Part shown: piece by piece, positions 16,994-25,982 of the stretch
Layout: each line of letters opens with the position of its first letter
How positions within the stretch are numbered: the first letter of the stretch is position 1
Assembly: GCF_009746565.1 (NCBI RefSeq)
Contig: NZ_WRPN01000002.1
Coordinates: forward strand, 434,001 to 498,000
Reading direction: 5' to 3'
Source: Mariniflexile maritimum
GTDB lineage: Bacteria; Bacteroidota; Bacteroidia; Flavobacteriales; Flavobacteriaceae
Length of the DNA: 64,000 nucleotides
The notes under the pieces: model-generated
What the model was told of the DNA's origin: nothing
Seen by the model: the letters and a program-made list of their open reading frames with translations, nothing else
The model's database searches: none
Program-made: the position numbers and the translations under genes

Positions 16994-19696
16994 GTGAAGA
17001 AACTTCTAATCACCGCGCTACTATTAGGAATGGTAAGTAGCGTTTTTGCACAGGTTAAACTGGAAGGCACCGTAAGAGACAGCATTGGAAACCCACTAGA
17101 ACTCGCCAATGTGGTAGCCATAAACCAAGAAACCAAAGCCTTGGATGCCTACGGTATAGCCAATAACGACGGGCGTTTCAAGCTTATTTTGAAAAAGAAC
17201 ACCTCTTATAAACTCCAAGTAAGTTACATTGGCATGAAAACGGGCGAGGAACTTTTTCAAACCAAGGAAACCGATGTTGTTAAAAATTTCAGTTTAAAAA
17301 ATGACAATACCCTAGATGAAGTGAATTTGGTTTACGAGATGCCCGTAGTGGTGAGGGGCGATACCATGATCTATAACGCCGATTCGTTTAATAAAGGTAC
17401 CGAACGAAAATTGGGCGATGTACTTAAAAATTTGCCCGGGGTTGAAATTAATGACGACGGACAAATACAGGTTGAAGGAAAAGTAGTTTCAAAAGTGATG
17501 GTAGATGGTAAGGAGTTTTTTGATGGCGACTCAAAATTGGCCACCCAAAACATTCCCTCAAACGCGGTTGATAAGGTACAGGTGCTTAAAAATTATGCCG
17601 AAATTGGGCAATTAAGTGGTGTTACCAACAACCAAGATAATGTGGCCATCAATATCAAGTTAAAGGAAGGTAAAACAAACTTTTGGTTTGGAAATATCAC
17701 GGCAGGAGGTGGTGCATCCAACCAAGAGGGTCTGTATCTGTTTCAGCCAAAACTCTTTTATTACAGTCCGAAATACAGCATCAACACCATTGCCGATTTG
17801 AATAATATAGGTGAAATTGCCTTTACCCGCCGTGATTATTTCAATTTTACGGGCGGTTTTAGGAGCCCCAGCAGGAGTAGCGGCACCAATATTAACTTAG
17901 GAAGCAATAATTTAGGGTTTTTAACGGTGCAAAATGATAGGGCCAAAGCAATAAACACCAAATTTGGGGCAGCCAATTTTAGCTGGTCGCCCAATAAAAC
18001 CTTGGATTTGAGTGGTTTTGCCATATTTTCGAACAATAAAACCGAGATGCGCGAAATTAGCGATATACAAATATTGAACGATGTTTCGAGAAACGAAAAC
18101 AAGGAAAACAATACGACCCAACGAAGCGATTTGGGCATGCTAAAACTATCGGGTAAATACAAGCCCACCAGCAACAACCAGTTGGATTATGATGTATTGG
18201 GAAGGGTTTCAAAAGAATCGCAAATCCAGAACGTGATTTCCAGTAAAATAGGCAATATCAATGAGTTGGAGCGTTCAAGTCCGTTCAGCATCAACCAAAA
18301 CCTTAATTATTACTACACCCTCGATGCGACCAATATTTTTGCGTTAGAGGTTCAGCATTTATTACAGGATGAGGACCCATTTTACAAAGCTATTTTAGAT
18401 GATAAGGATAATTATGAAGCCACTGCCAATAATTTAGGGTTGAACGGTGCGCAAATAGGGTATAAAATAGGGCAGGATAAACGGGTGAAGTCCAATAAAA
18501 TGGATGCAAAGCTTGATTATTGGAACATTTTGAACAAAAAAAGCGATATTAATTTTACATTCGGAACCGTATTGAGCAGCCAGAAGTTCAACTCCAATAT
18601 TTTTCAGTTTTTTGATGATGGCTCCATCTTCAACCCAACGCCAACCATTAATGAGGGGCGCGACACAAACGCAATCAAATACCTTTTTAGCGATGTGTAT
18701 TTGGGCATGCATTACCGTTTAAAATCGGGGATATTTACGTTTACACCGGGTGTTTCTGCTCATGGTTTTAGTGCAAAAAACACCCAATTTTCCCAAACAA
18801 CCACCGATAATTTTTTTAGGCTCTTGCCCGATTTTAATATGCTCATGCAATTGAAAAAAAGTGAACAGATTTCCTTAAACTATCAAATGCAAACCCAATT
18901 TACCGATGTGTCAAAGTTTGCAAGTGGTTTGGTGCTAAATAGTTATGGTTCGTTGTTTTCGGGCAATCCAGATTTGGCCAGTGCGCTGTCGCACAACATA
19001 AATCTATCCTATTACAGTTTTAACATGTTTAATTACACCAATGTTTATGCGAGCATCAATTACAACAAAAGCATCGATAACATACGCAACGTCTCAATTT
19101 TCGAACCCGGAAGTGTGATACGTGTTAGCTCGCCGTTTAATTCGGGGCTTTCTGATGAAAGTGCCAGTGCCAACGGCAGGTTTCAGCGTACCTTTGGAAA
19201 AATTAGGGCATCGGTTAGCGGAAATTTTAATTATTCCAAATTCAATCAGTTTATCCAAAACCAGCCAACCGTAAACGAAGGTTTTTCGCAAACCTACCGA
19301 ACCGAGCTGCGTACCAATTTTAAAACGGCCCCCAATGTTGAACTGGGCTATCGCTACACCGTACAGGACAACAGCAACAGCAACACGAAGTTTTACACAA
19401 AAGCGCCTTCGGTAGCACTTGATGCCCTTATTTTTAAAACCTTCACCTTTAAAACCGATTACAGTTATAATAATTTCAGTAACGAAACAAAAACCATCAA
19501 CAGTTATCAATTTTTAAACGCGTCCTTATCATACAGAAAAGATAAGGATGCCAAGTTGGAATACGAAGTAAAAGCCACTAACTTGTTCAATACCAAGTCG
19601 CAAAACAATAGCAATACCGACGCGTTTTCGGTGAGCGCTACCGAATATTTTATTCAACCGTTATTTGTGTCGTTTAGGTTGCGTTATGAATTGTAA
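16994..19696 (+). CDS. TonB-dependent receptor-like outer-membrane protein (GLPGLI partner)
   Basis: No ATG exists between the in-frame stop at 16982-16984 and the signal peptide; the best start is GTG at 16994, giving (M)KKLLITALLLGMVSSVFAQ, with TTG at 16985 as an alternative. Residues about 20-105 are a CarboxypepD_reg-like domain (GTVRDSIGNPLELANVVAI). A plug-like region follows with LGDVLKNLPGVEINDDGQIQ and VMVDGKEFFDGDSKLATQNI, then a long beta-barrel with aromatic strand ends finishing QPLFVSFRLRYEL. It is about 900 residues. It is translationally close to the GLPGLI gene. The ligand is unknown; it belongs to the outer-membrane beta-barrel group rather than to SusC. Confidence 0.87.
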   Translation: MKKLLITALLLGMVSSVFAQVKLEGTVRDSIGNPLELANVVAINQETKALDAYGIANNDGRFKLILKKNTSYKLQVSYIGMKTGEELFQTKETDVVKNFSLKNDNTLDEVNLVYEMPVVVRGDTMIYNADSFNKGTERKLGDVLKNLPGVEINDDGQIQVEGKVVSKVMVDGKEFFDGDSKLATQNIPSNAVDKVQVLKNYAEIGQLSGVTNNQDNVAINIKLKEGKTNFWFGNITAGGGASNQEGLYLFQPKLFYYSPKYSINTIADLNNIGEIAFTRRDYFNFTGGFRSPSRSSGTNINLGSNNLGFLTVQNDRAKAINTKFGAANFSWSPNKTLDLSGFAIFSNNKTEMREISDIQILNDVSRNENKENNTTQRSDLGMLKLSGKYKPTSNNQLDYDVLGRVSKESQIQNVISSKIGNINELERSSPFSINQNLNYYYTLDATNIFALEVQHLLQDEDPFYKAILDDKDNYEATANNLGLNGAQIGYKIGQDKRVKSNKMDAKLDYWNILNKKSDINFTFGTVLSSQKFNSNIFQFFDDGSIFNPTPTINEGRDTNAIKYLFSDVYLGMHYRLKSGIFTFTPGVSAHGFSAKNTQFSQTTTDNFFRLLPDFNMLMQLKKSEQISLNYQMQTQFTDVSKFASGLVLNSYGSLFSGNPDLASALSHNINLSYYSFNMFNYTNVYASINYNKSIDNIRNVSIFEPGSVIRVSSPFNSGLSDESASANGRFQRTFGKIRASVSGNFNYSKFNQFIQNQPTVNEGFSQTYRTELRTNFKTAPNVELGYRYTVQDNSNSNTKFYTKAPSVALDALIFKTFTFKTDYSYNNFSNETKTINSYQFLNASLSYRKDKDAKLEYEVKATNLFNTKSQNNSNTDAFSVSATEYFIQPLFVSFRLRYEL

Positions 19697-19713
19697 AATT
19701 GCACGTTTTTTAT

Positions 19714-19744
19714 TTTGTACAGTTAACAAACTATAATATATTTG
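19714..19744 (+). promoter_or_regulatory. Promoter of tRNA-Tyr (TTG ... TATATTTG)
   Basis: TTG at 19715-19717 and TATATTTG at 19737-19744 are 19 bp apart, an excellent match to the Bacteroidota -33/-7 pattern. The tRNA begins 11 bp after the box. Confidence 0.75.
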
Positions 19745-19755
19745 CGCACGGTTTT

Positions 19756-19837
<82 letters not shown>

Positions 19838-19847
19838 CTTTAACTCG

Positions 19848-19873
19848 AAAAGTCTGCAAACGCAGACTTTTTT
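19848..19873 (+). terminator. Terminator of tRNA-Tyr
   Basis: AGTCTGC pairs with GCAGACT around an AAAC loop and is followed by six to seven T residues, 14 bp after the tRNA. Confidence 0.85.
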
Positions 19874-19937
19874 ATTATTGAATAGTTTGAAATGTTACTG
19901 ATGAAATTTTGTTTCGGGAACCAAGAGGAACCAAAAC

Positions 19938-20393
19938 CTATTTCACCTTAACACTATCGGGTACAAATTTGGTGTAATCGCCACCGTTTCTAATAACATC
20001 GCGCACTATGGAAGATGAAATATAAGAAGTTTTAGAGGCCGTTAAAAGAAAAACCGTTTCAATGGTCGATAAGTGCCTGTTGGTATGCGCAATGGCTTTT
20101 TCAAACTCAAAATCGGCAGGATTGCGCAGGCCGCGTAATATAAAATGGGCATCGACATCTTTACAAAAATCAACGGTCAAACCTTGGTAGGTCATTAGTT
20201 TGATTTTAGGTTCGTTGGCAAAGGTATCTTCAATAAACTGAATGCGTTCTTCTAGCGAGAACATGTAGTTTTTATCGGCATTAATGCCAATGGCTACAAT
20301 AACTTCATCAAAAAGCGTGATGCCACGTTTAATGATGTCGTAATGTCCTAGGGTTATGGGGTCAAAAGATCCCGGAAATATGGCTCGTTTCAT
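19938..20393 (-). CDS. coaD: Phosphopantetheine adenylyltransferase
   Basis: CoaD transfers AMP to 4'-phosphopantetheine, the next-to-last step of coenzyme A synthesis. The start at 20393 gives MKRAIFPGSFDPITLGHYDI, with the nucleotidyltransferase T/HxGH motif as TLGH. Further on are IVAIGINADKNYMFSLEER, RGLRNPADFEFEKAIAHTNR and the late ISSSIVRDVIRNGGD, corresponding to the ISSTxVR motif. It has 151 residues, the usual length. It follows ddl with a gap of 94 bp in the same direction. A TATCTTTG box at 20439-20446 could give it its own promoter. Confidence 0.96.
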   Translation of the reverse strand: MKRAIFPGSFDPITLGHYDIIKRGITLFDEVIVAIGINADKNYMFSLEERIQFIEDTFANEPKIKLMTYQGLTVDFCKDVDAHFILRGLRNPADFEFEKAIAHTNRHLSTIETVFLLTASKTSYISSSIVRDVIRNGGDYTKFVPDSVKVK

Positions 20394-20438
20394 TTTTATA
20401 TTTTTGCGAAGGCAGGCATCTTTTTGTTGATTATGTAC

Positions 20439-20446
20439 CAAAGATA
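20439..20446 (-). promoter_or_regulatory. -7 box (TATCTTTG) upstream of coaD
   Basis: It is an exact TAnnTTTG match on the minus strand, 45 bp before the coaD start, in the ddl-coaD gap. No well-spaced TTG was found. Confidence 0.35.
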
Positions 20447-20487
20447 CCTAATTATTACAAGTAATTTTAAGGCTCATGCCCTTCTCG

Positions 20488-21498
20488 TTAAAGTTTCCCT
20501 CTTTTTGAAACATTCAGGGTGTGGTTTTTAAGCGAGGTTTCAATTGCATTACCAAATAGTGCCTCTAAACTTATTCCAGCGGCTTTTGCTTGCTGAGGAA
20601 AAATACTGGCCTTGGTTAACCCGGGTACGGTATTTACTTCCAACAAATGCGGTTCGCCGTTTTTAAAGATGTACTCGCTTCGGCTAAAACCTGTCATTTT
20701 TAAAACCTCATATACCTTTTTTGCGATGGCATTTACTTTGGTTTCTTCCTCTTTTGTTATGCGAGCAGGGGTTATTTCTTGAGATTTTCCTAAATATTTG
20801 GCTTCGTAGTCAAAAAAATCGTTCTCGCTCACAATTTCGGTTATTGGCAAAACTTTGGTTTCCCCATTGTAGTTAAAAACGCCTACCGAAACTTCGGTGC
20901 CATCCAAAAACGATTCAATAATAATTTCATCATCTTCCTTAAAAGCCACTGAAATGGCGTTTTTCAGGTCCTCTTTTTTATGCACTTTAGTAACGCCAAA
21001 ACTACTGCCTGCTTTGTTGGCCTTTACAAAACAGGGCAAGCCAACTTTTGCAATAATGGCATTTTCATCAATGGCATCGCCAAAATTCAAATAAAACGAT
21101 TCGGCCGTTTTGATGCCGTAAGGTTTTAAAACACTTAAACAATCGCGTTTGTTAAAGGTTAGTGCCGCTTGGTACATATCGCAACTGGTATGTGGCATGT
21201 TAAGCAATTTAAAATAAGCTTGCATAAAACCATCTTCCCCGGGCGACCCATGAATGGCGTTAAAAACGCAGTCGAACGTAATTTTCGCATGGTTTATTGT
21301 TACCGAAAAGTCGTTTTTATCTATGGGGAATTCGGCATTGGCACCATCAACATATACCCATTTCTCCTTAAAAATATGGATTTTGAAAGCGTTATACTTT
21401 GAAGCGTCTAAGGAATCATAAACTACTTGTCCGCTTTTTAACGAGATTTCGTATTCGCTTGAATACCCTCCCATGATGATGGCAATATTTTTTTTCAT
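20488..21498 (-). CDS. ddl: D-alanine--D-alanine ligase
   Basis: Ddl joins two D-alanines with ATP for peptidoglycan precursors. The start gives MKKNIAIIMGGYSSEYEISL. Motifs are FNAIHGSPGEDGFMQAYF (ATP-grasp family HGxxGEDG), LPCFVKANKAGSSFGVTKV, DEIIIESFLDGTEVSVGVF, ITPARITKEEETKV and the C-terminal PHLLEVNTVPGLTKASIFPQ. The length is 336 residues. It is divergent from the PASTA-domain gene and upstream of coaD. All ATP-grasp signatures are present, so it should be active. Confidence 0.95.
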   Translation of the reverse strand: MKKNIAIIMGGYSSEYEISLKSGQVVYDSLDASKYNAFKIHIFKEKWVYVDGANAEFPIDKNDFSVTINHAKITFDCVFNAIHGSPGEDGFMQAYFKLLNMPHTSCDMYQAALTFNKRDCLSVLKPYGIKTAESFYLNFGDAIDENAIIAKVGLPCFVKANKAGSSFGVTKVHKKEDLKNAISVAFKEDDEIIIESFLDGTEVSVGVFNYNGETKVLPITEIVSENDFFDYEAKYLGKSQEITPARITKEEETKVNAIAKKVYEVLKMTGFSRSEYIFKNGEPHLLEVNTVPGLTKASIFPQQAKAAGISLEALFGNAIETSLKNHTLNVSKRGKL

Positions 21499-21664
21499 AA
21501 ATTCTGTTTTTTTGTCGTTCCCTCAACCGAGGCATCAAATTCTATATTTTCTTTTTTTCCGTATCCCGCGTCTTTTCAATCTAAAACCCACAATAAAACG
21601 TATGTATTATAAGTTAAGCTAAAATATCACATAAATTGCAAAAGAAAAAACAGTTCTGTTTTTA

Positions 21665-21672
21665 TATATTTG
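21665..21672 (+). promoter_or_regulatory. -7 box (TATATTTG) for the PASTA gene
   Basis: It matches TAnnTTTG exactly, with 20 bp to the ATG at 21693. The nearest TTG upstream is 26 bp away, slightly beyond the usual spacing. Confidence 0.5.
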
Positions 21673-21692
21673 CCTAATTGAAAATTCTATAA

Positions 21693-22310
21693 ATGAGCCT
21701 TATTAAATTTCTTACCAGTAAAGTGTTTTTTAAACAATTGTTGTTGGCAGCTGGTGCCGTGGTTGTGCTAAGTTTTATGATGATGCAATGGTTGCGCTTT
21801 ACAACAAATCATGGCGAATTTGAAACCGTGCCCAACTTAAAAGGAAAATCATTAAACGTGGCGCAACTAGAATTGGAACAGAATAATTTGATAATGCAAG
21901 TTCAGGATTCCGCAAATTTTAACCCCGATTATCCTCGTTTTTCGGTCATAGACCAAGACCCATCGGCCGGGGCAAAGGTTAAGGAAGACCGAAAAATTTA
22001 CATCACCGTGAATCCATCGGGTTACCGAAAAATTGGCGTGCCCGATTTAATAGAACGCACATTTAGGCAGGCAAAGCCTACCCTGGAAGCCTTGGGTTTT
22101 AAAGTTGGAAAACTAACCTATGTGGATAACATTGCAAAAGATTTGGTACTGCAAATGCAATACAAGGGCAAAGACATCAAGCAGGGTGATAAGCTACCAA
22201 AAACAACGGCCATCGACTTGGTATTGGGGAATGGCAACAGACCCGGATTGGAAACCGAGGATACTTTAACAGATGCCCCATTAGAGGAAGTGCCTTCTGA
22301 TTTAAACTAA
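21693..22310 (+). CDS. PASTA-domain membrane-anchored protein
   Basis: This 205-residue protein has a short basic N-terminus, one membrane helix near 15-32 (QLLLAAGAVVVLSFMMMQ), and then an exported part made of about three PASTA modules: VPNLKGKSLNVAQLELEQNN from residue 45, VPDLIERTFRQAKPTLEALG in the middle, and a third weaker copy. PASTA modules in Gram-positive kinases and PBPs bind muropeptides; here there is no kinase or transpeptidase domain. It is divergent from ddl and only 43 bp ahead of the pseudouridine synthase gene. A peptidoglycan-sensing role is an inference from the domain and from ddl. Confidence 0.85.
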   Translation: MSLIKFLTSKVFFKQLLLAAGAVVVLSFMMMQWLRFTTNHGEFETVPNLKGKSLNVAQLELEQNNLIMQVQDSANFNPDYPRFSVIDQDPSAGAKVKEDRKIYITVNPSGYRKIGVPDLIERTFRQAKPTLEALGFKVGKLTYVDNIAKDLVLQMQYKGKDIKQGDKLPKTTAIDLVLGNGNRPGLETEDTLTDAPLEEVPSDLN

Positions 22311-22353
22311 CACATTCAAACAACCCCTACTGCGTGTTTTCGTGGTTCATATA

Positions 22354-23403
22354 ATGATAATGGAAGATTATACCCCCGATTTTATTGACGATGAAAGCGA
22401 CCTTTACGAACACCATGCATTTAACGTTGATAAAGGGCAAGCCCCATTGCGCATTGATAAATATTTAATGAACCGCGTTGAAAACGCCACCCGAAATAAA
22501 ATTCAGGCAGCAGCAAAAAACGGCAGTATTGTGGTAAATGGAACCGCCGTAAAATCCAATTACAAAGTTAAGCCCTACGATAATATTCGGGTACTATTTA
22601 CGCATCCGCCACACGAGAATTTGTTGGTTGGTGAAAATATCCCGCTGGATATCGTGTATGAAGATGAGGAGCTTTTGGTGGTAAACAAACCAGCGGGTAT
22701 GGTCGTGCATCCCGGACACGGCAATTATTCGGGAACGCTTATAAATGGATTGATTTATAGGTTTGAAAATTTGCCAAACAACACCAGTGAGCGCCCAGGA
22801 TTGGTTCATCGCATCGATAAAGACACCAGTGGCCTGTTGGTAATTGCCAAAACCGAACACGCCATGGCGCACTTATCGTTACAGTTTGCCGAAAAAACCA
22901 GCGAACGCGAATATGTTGCCCTAGTTTGGGGCAATGTGGAAGCCGAAGAAGGCACCGTGGAAGGAAATATAGGAAGACACCCCAAAAACCGATTACAAAA
23001 TACGGTTTATTTAGGCGATGAAGCCGATAAGGGAAAGCCTGCCGTTACGCATTACAAGGTTTTAGAGCGCTTGGGCTACGTTACTTTGGTATCCTGCAAA
23101 CTGGAAACAGGACGTACACACCAAATACGGGTACACATGAAACATATTGGGCATACCCTGTTTAACGACGAGCGTTACGGTGGTGAAAAAGTATTAAAAG
23201 GCACTACCTTCACCAAATACAAACAATTTGTAGATAATTGTTTTAAAATTTTGTCCCGGCAAGCATTGCACGCCAAAACCTTAGGGTTTGTGCACCCAAA
23301 AACAGGGGCTTTTTTACAATTTGAAACACCCATTCCAGACGATATGTTGCAGTGTATAGAAAAATGGCGAAACTATGCCAAACACCAAGATATGGAAGAA
23401 TAA
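22354..23403 (+). CDS. rluD: RluA/RluD-type 23S rRNA pseudouridine synthase
   Basis: The enzyme isomerises uridines in 23S rRNA. An S4 RNA-binding domain lies near residues 30-90 (PLRIDKYLMNRVENATRNKI, then VVNGTAVKSNYKVK). The catalytic motif HRIDKDTSGLLVIAKTE carries the essential Asp. Later come GRHPKNRLQNTV and KLETGRTHQIRVHMKHIGHT. ATG at 22354 or 22360 are both plausible starts; the frame opens upstream only from GTG. It is 349 residues with the first ATG. RluD is the closest named member by S4 domain and length, but exact target uridines cannot be told. It is probably co-transcribed with the PASTA gene. Confidence 0.9.
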   Translation: MIMEDYTPDFIDDESDLYEHHAFNVDKGQAPLRIDKYLMNRVENATRNKIQAAAKNGSIVVNGTAVKSNYKVKPYDNIRVLFTHPPHENLLVGENIPLDIVYEDEELLVVNKPAGMVVHPGHGNYSGTLINGLIYRFENLPNNTSERPGLVHRIDKDTSGLLVIAKTEHAMAHLSLQFAEKTSEREYVALVWGNVEAEEGTVEGNIGRHPKNRLQNTVYLGDEADKGKPAVTHYKVLERLGYVTLVSCKLETGRTHQIRVHMKHIGHTLFNDERYGGEKVLKGTTFTKYKQFVDNCFKILSRQALHAKTLGFVHPKTGAFLQFETPIPDDMLQCIEKWRNYAKHQDMEE

Positions 23404-23497
23404 TTTTTAGTTTGTTATCAAGCTAAGAAAGAAATAGTTAGTTTTTTTTTAAAAATCCTCGAATAATCAAAGTGCAAAAAACGTACTATACCTATAC

Positions 23498-23890
23498 TCA
23501 TGCTTGGTTTTTCTTTGATAATGTTTTGTCGTAGTGCATAAAAAGATTAATCCATATATTTCGCGATAATCTAATAATTATGGGCATAAAAACAATTAAA
23601 GTAGCAATAATGGAAGCAAATACACTATTAATAGTTGCCTTTAAAAACACAAACGAAATCACAAAAGCAGCCACTGCAAACGCAATGCCCACAGCGTAAC
23701 TAACGTACATGGCGCCATAAAAAAACGATGGTTCAATTTTGTATTTGGTGCCACAATTACTGCAAGTTTCGTGCATTGCCATGAGTTCGGAAAGCACATA
23801 GGGGTTTTTGTTTTTAAACATCGATTCTTCATGGCACCTAGGGCAACTTCCGGAGAAAATACTATATAATTTTGAGCCTTTTTTAAACAT
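23498..23890 (-). CDS. DUF983 membrane protein with zinc-ribbon motifs
   Basis: The ATG at 23890 gives MFKKGSKLYSIFSGSCPRCH; upstream codons lack family features. Two CxxC pairs (CPRC near residue 16 and CSNC near 43) can form a zinc ribbon, followed by two membrane helices (SYAVGIAFAVAAFVISFVFL and a second near 88-105). This is the DUF983 layout. Length is 130 residues. The role is unknown. It is divergent from the ABC-F gene, and both promoters lie in the same 85-bp gap; a TATATTTG-type box, TATTTTTG on the minus strand at 23927-23934, precedes it. Confidence 0.85.
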   Translation of the reverse strand: MFKKGSKLYSIFSGSCPRCHEESMFKNKNPYVLSELMAMHETCSNCGTKYKIEPSFFYGAMYVSYAVGIAFAVAAFVISFVFLKATINSVFASIIATLIVFMPIIIRLSRNIWINLFMHYDKTLSKKNQA

Positions 23891-23975
23891 ATAATTTAAT
23901 GTACTTTTGCGTTCGCATTTACAGAACAAAAATACAGGTTAAAAACTAAAGCTCTGTAGCAAAAGTTACATTTTT

Positions 23976-25889
23976 ATGATGAACATTCACAATTTATCGA
24001 TTTCATTTCAAGGCGAATATCTATTTGAGGATCTTACGTTTAAGCTGGGTAACGGCGATCGCGTTGGTTTAATCGGAAAAAATGGCGCAGGGAAATCGAC
24101 CATGCTTAAAATTTTATCAAAGGAAATGGAGCCCGATACCGGGCAAATTGCTGCCGATAAAGAACTGAAAATAGGTTTTTTAAAGCAAGACATCGATTTT
24201 GTTTTTGGACGAACCGTACTTGAAGAAGCGTATGAAGCCTTTACGGAACTAAAGCAACTGGAAGCAAAAATGGATGTTGTTAATAATGATTTGGCACACC
24301 GTACCGATTATGAAAGCGACGGTTACCACCAATTAATGGTTGATGTTAACGAGCTTCAGCACCAATACGAAATACTGGGAGGGTATAGTTACCAAGGCGA
24401 TACCGAAAAAATCCTACAAGGTTTGGGCTTTAAACGGGCCGATTTCAACAAACTTACCGATACGTTTTCGGGTGGTTGGCGTATGCGTATCGAGTTGGCT
24501 AAATTATTGCTTCAAAATAACGATATATTGCTTCTTGATGAGCCAACAAACCATTTGGATATCGAATCTATTATTTGGTTGGAAGGGTTTTTAAAAAATT
24601 ATCCGGGTGCCGTTGTAATTGTTTCGCACGATAAAATGTTTTTAGACAACGTAACCAACAGAACCATCGAGATTTCTTTGGGCAGAATATACGATTACCC
24701 CAAACCCTACTCTAAATTCTTGGTGTTGCGTGAAGAATTGCGAACACAACAGTTGGCATCGCAAAAAAACCAACAAAAACAAATTGAGCAAACCGAAAAG
24801 TTAATTGAAAAGTTTCGTGCCAAGGCATCAAAAGCAACCATGGCACAATCGCTTATAAAAAAACTCGATAGAATTGATAGGATTGAAGTAGATGAAGACG
24901 ACAACAGCGTGATGAGCCTTCATTTCCCCGTGTCCATCACCCCGGGAAAAGTGGTGGTTGAAATGGATAAAGTTTCAAAAAACTATGGTCACAACCACGT
25001 TTTGAAAAACATAAGTTTGTTAATTGAACGCGATAGTAAAACGGCCTTTGTTGGTCAAAACGGTCAAGGTAAATCGACCCTGGCAAAAATTATTGTTGGC
25101 GAAATTAAATACGATGGGCATGTAAAGCTAGGGCATAACGTTCAGATTGGTTATTTTGCCCAAAATCAAGCCGAGTATTTGGATGGCAACAAAACCGTGT
25201 TAGATACCATGATTGATGCTGCCAACGAAACCAACAGAAGCAAAGTACGCGATATTTTGGGCTCGTTTTTGTTTCGTGGCGACGAAGCCGAAAAGTATGT
25301 GCGCGTGCTTTCGGGTGGCGAGCGCAACCGGTTGGCATTGGCCAAACTCATGCTCCAGCCTTTTAACGTGCTAATTATGGACGAGCCAACCAACCACTTG
25401 GACATCAAATCTAAAAACGTTTTAAAGGAAGCCTTGAAAAAATTTGGAGGCACCTTGATTTTGGTCTCGCACGACCGCGATTTTTTGCAAGGATTGACCA
25501 ATAGGGTCTATGAATTTAAAGACCATAAATTAAAGGAATATTTGGGCGATATTGACTATTACCTAGAACAGCGCAATGTTGAAAGCTTACGCGAGGTCGA
25601 GAAACGTACCGTGATTAAAGAAGTTCCGAAGGAAAAGAAACAGCAATCTTATGAAGATCAAAAAAAGCTAAAATCCTTAAACAATCGGTTAAGTAATGTG
25701 GAAGCAGAAATTAATCAACTGGAACGCGAAATCAAAAAACTGGACTTAGAGCTCGAAACCAATTACGAAGCAACTTCGGCCAAACCAAATTTCTTTGAAA
25801 ATTATCAAAAGTTGAAGGCTAATTTACAGAGCGCCATGGAAAAATGGGAAGCTGTACAATTAGAGATTGAACAGTTCATCGATGCGTAA
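23976..25889 (+). CDS. ABC-F family ATPase
   Basis: This is a soluble protein with two ATP-binding cassettes and no membrane segment, the ABC-F type that acts on ribosomes. The first cassette has GKNGAGKST near residue 36, SGGWRMR and LLLDEPTNHLD; the second has GQNGQGKST near 357, LSGGERNRLA and LIMDEPTNHLD. Between them a linker helix region with many Lys and Gln (residues about 245-300) corresponds to the P-site tRNA interaction motif region. The C-terminus (about 545-637) is a predicted coiled coil. ATG codons at 23976 and 23979 are adjacent. Of the subgroups it is closest to the Uup/YheS-like housekeeping type; resistance activity is not indicated. Confidence 0.93.
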   Translation: MMNIHNLSISFQGEYLFEDLTFKLGNGDRVGLIGKNGAGKSTMLKILSKEMEPDTGQIAADKELKIGFLKQDIDFVFGRTVLEEAYEAFTELKQLEAKMDVVNNDLAHRTDYESDGYHQLMVDVNELQHQYEILGGYSYQGDTEKILQGLGFKRADFNKLTDTFSGGWRMRIELAKLLLQNNDILLLDEPTNHLDIESIIWLEGFLKNYPGAVVIVSHDKMFLDNVTNRTIEISLGRIYDYPKPYSKFLVLREELRTQQLASQKNQQKQIEQTEKLIEKFRAKASKATMAQSLIKKLDRIDRIEVDEDDNSVMSLHFPVSITPGKVVVEMDKVSKNYGHNHVLKNISLLIERDSKTAFVGQNGQGKSTLAKIIVGEIKYDGHVKLGHNVQIGYFAQNQAEYLDGNKTVLDTMIDAANETNRSKVRDILGSFLFRGDEAEKYVRVLSGGERNRLALAKLMLQPFNVLIMDEPTNHLDIKSKNVLKEALKKFGGTLILVSHDRDFLQGLTNRVYEFKDHKLKEYLGDIDYYLEQRNVESLREVEKRTVIKEVPKEKKQQSYEDQKKLKSLNNRLSNVEAEINQLEREIKKLDLELETNYEATSAKPNFFENYQKLKANLQSAMEKWEAVQLEIEQFIDA

Positions 25890-25982
25890 TTGTTAAAATA
25901 ATATGCATTTCATCGAATAAAATAGTTTTTAGTCGATTTAGGTAGTACATTCGTGTTAGAATTAATCCCAAATTTATTCAAC

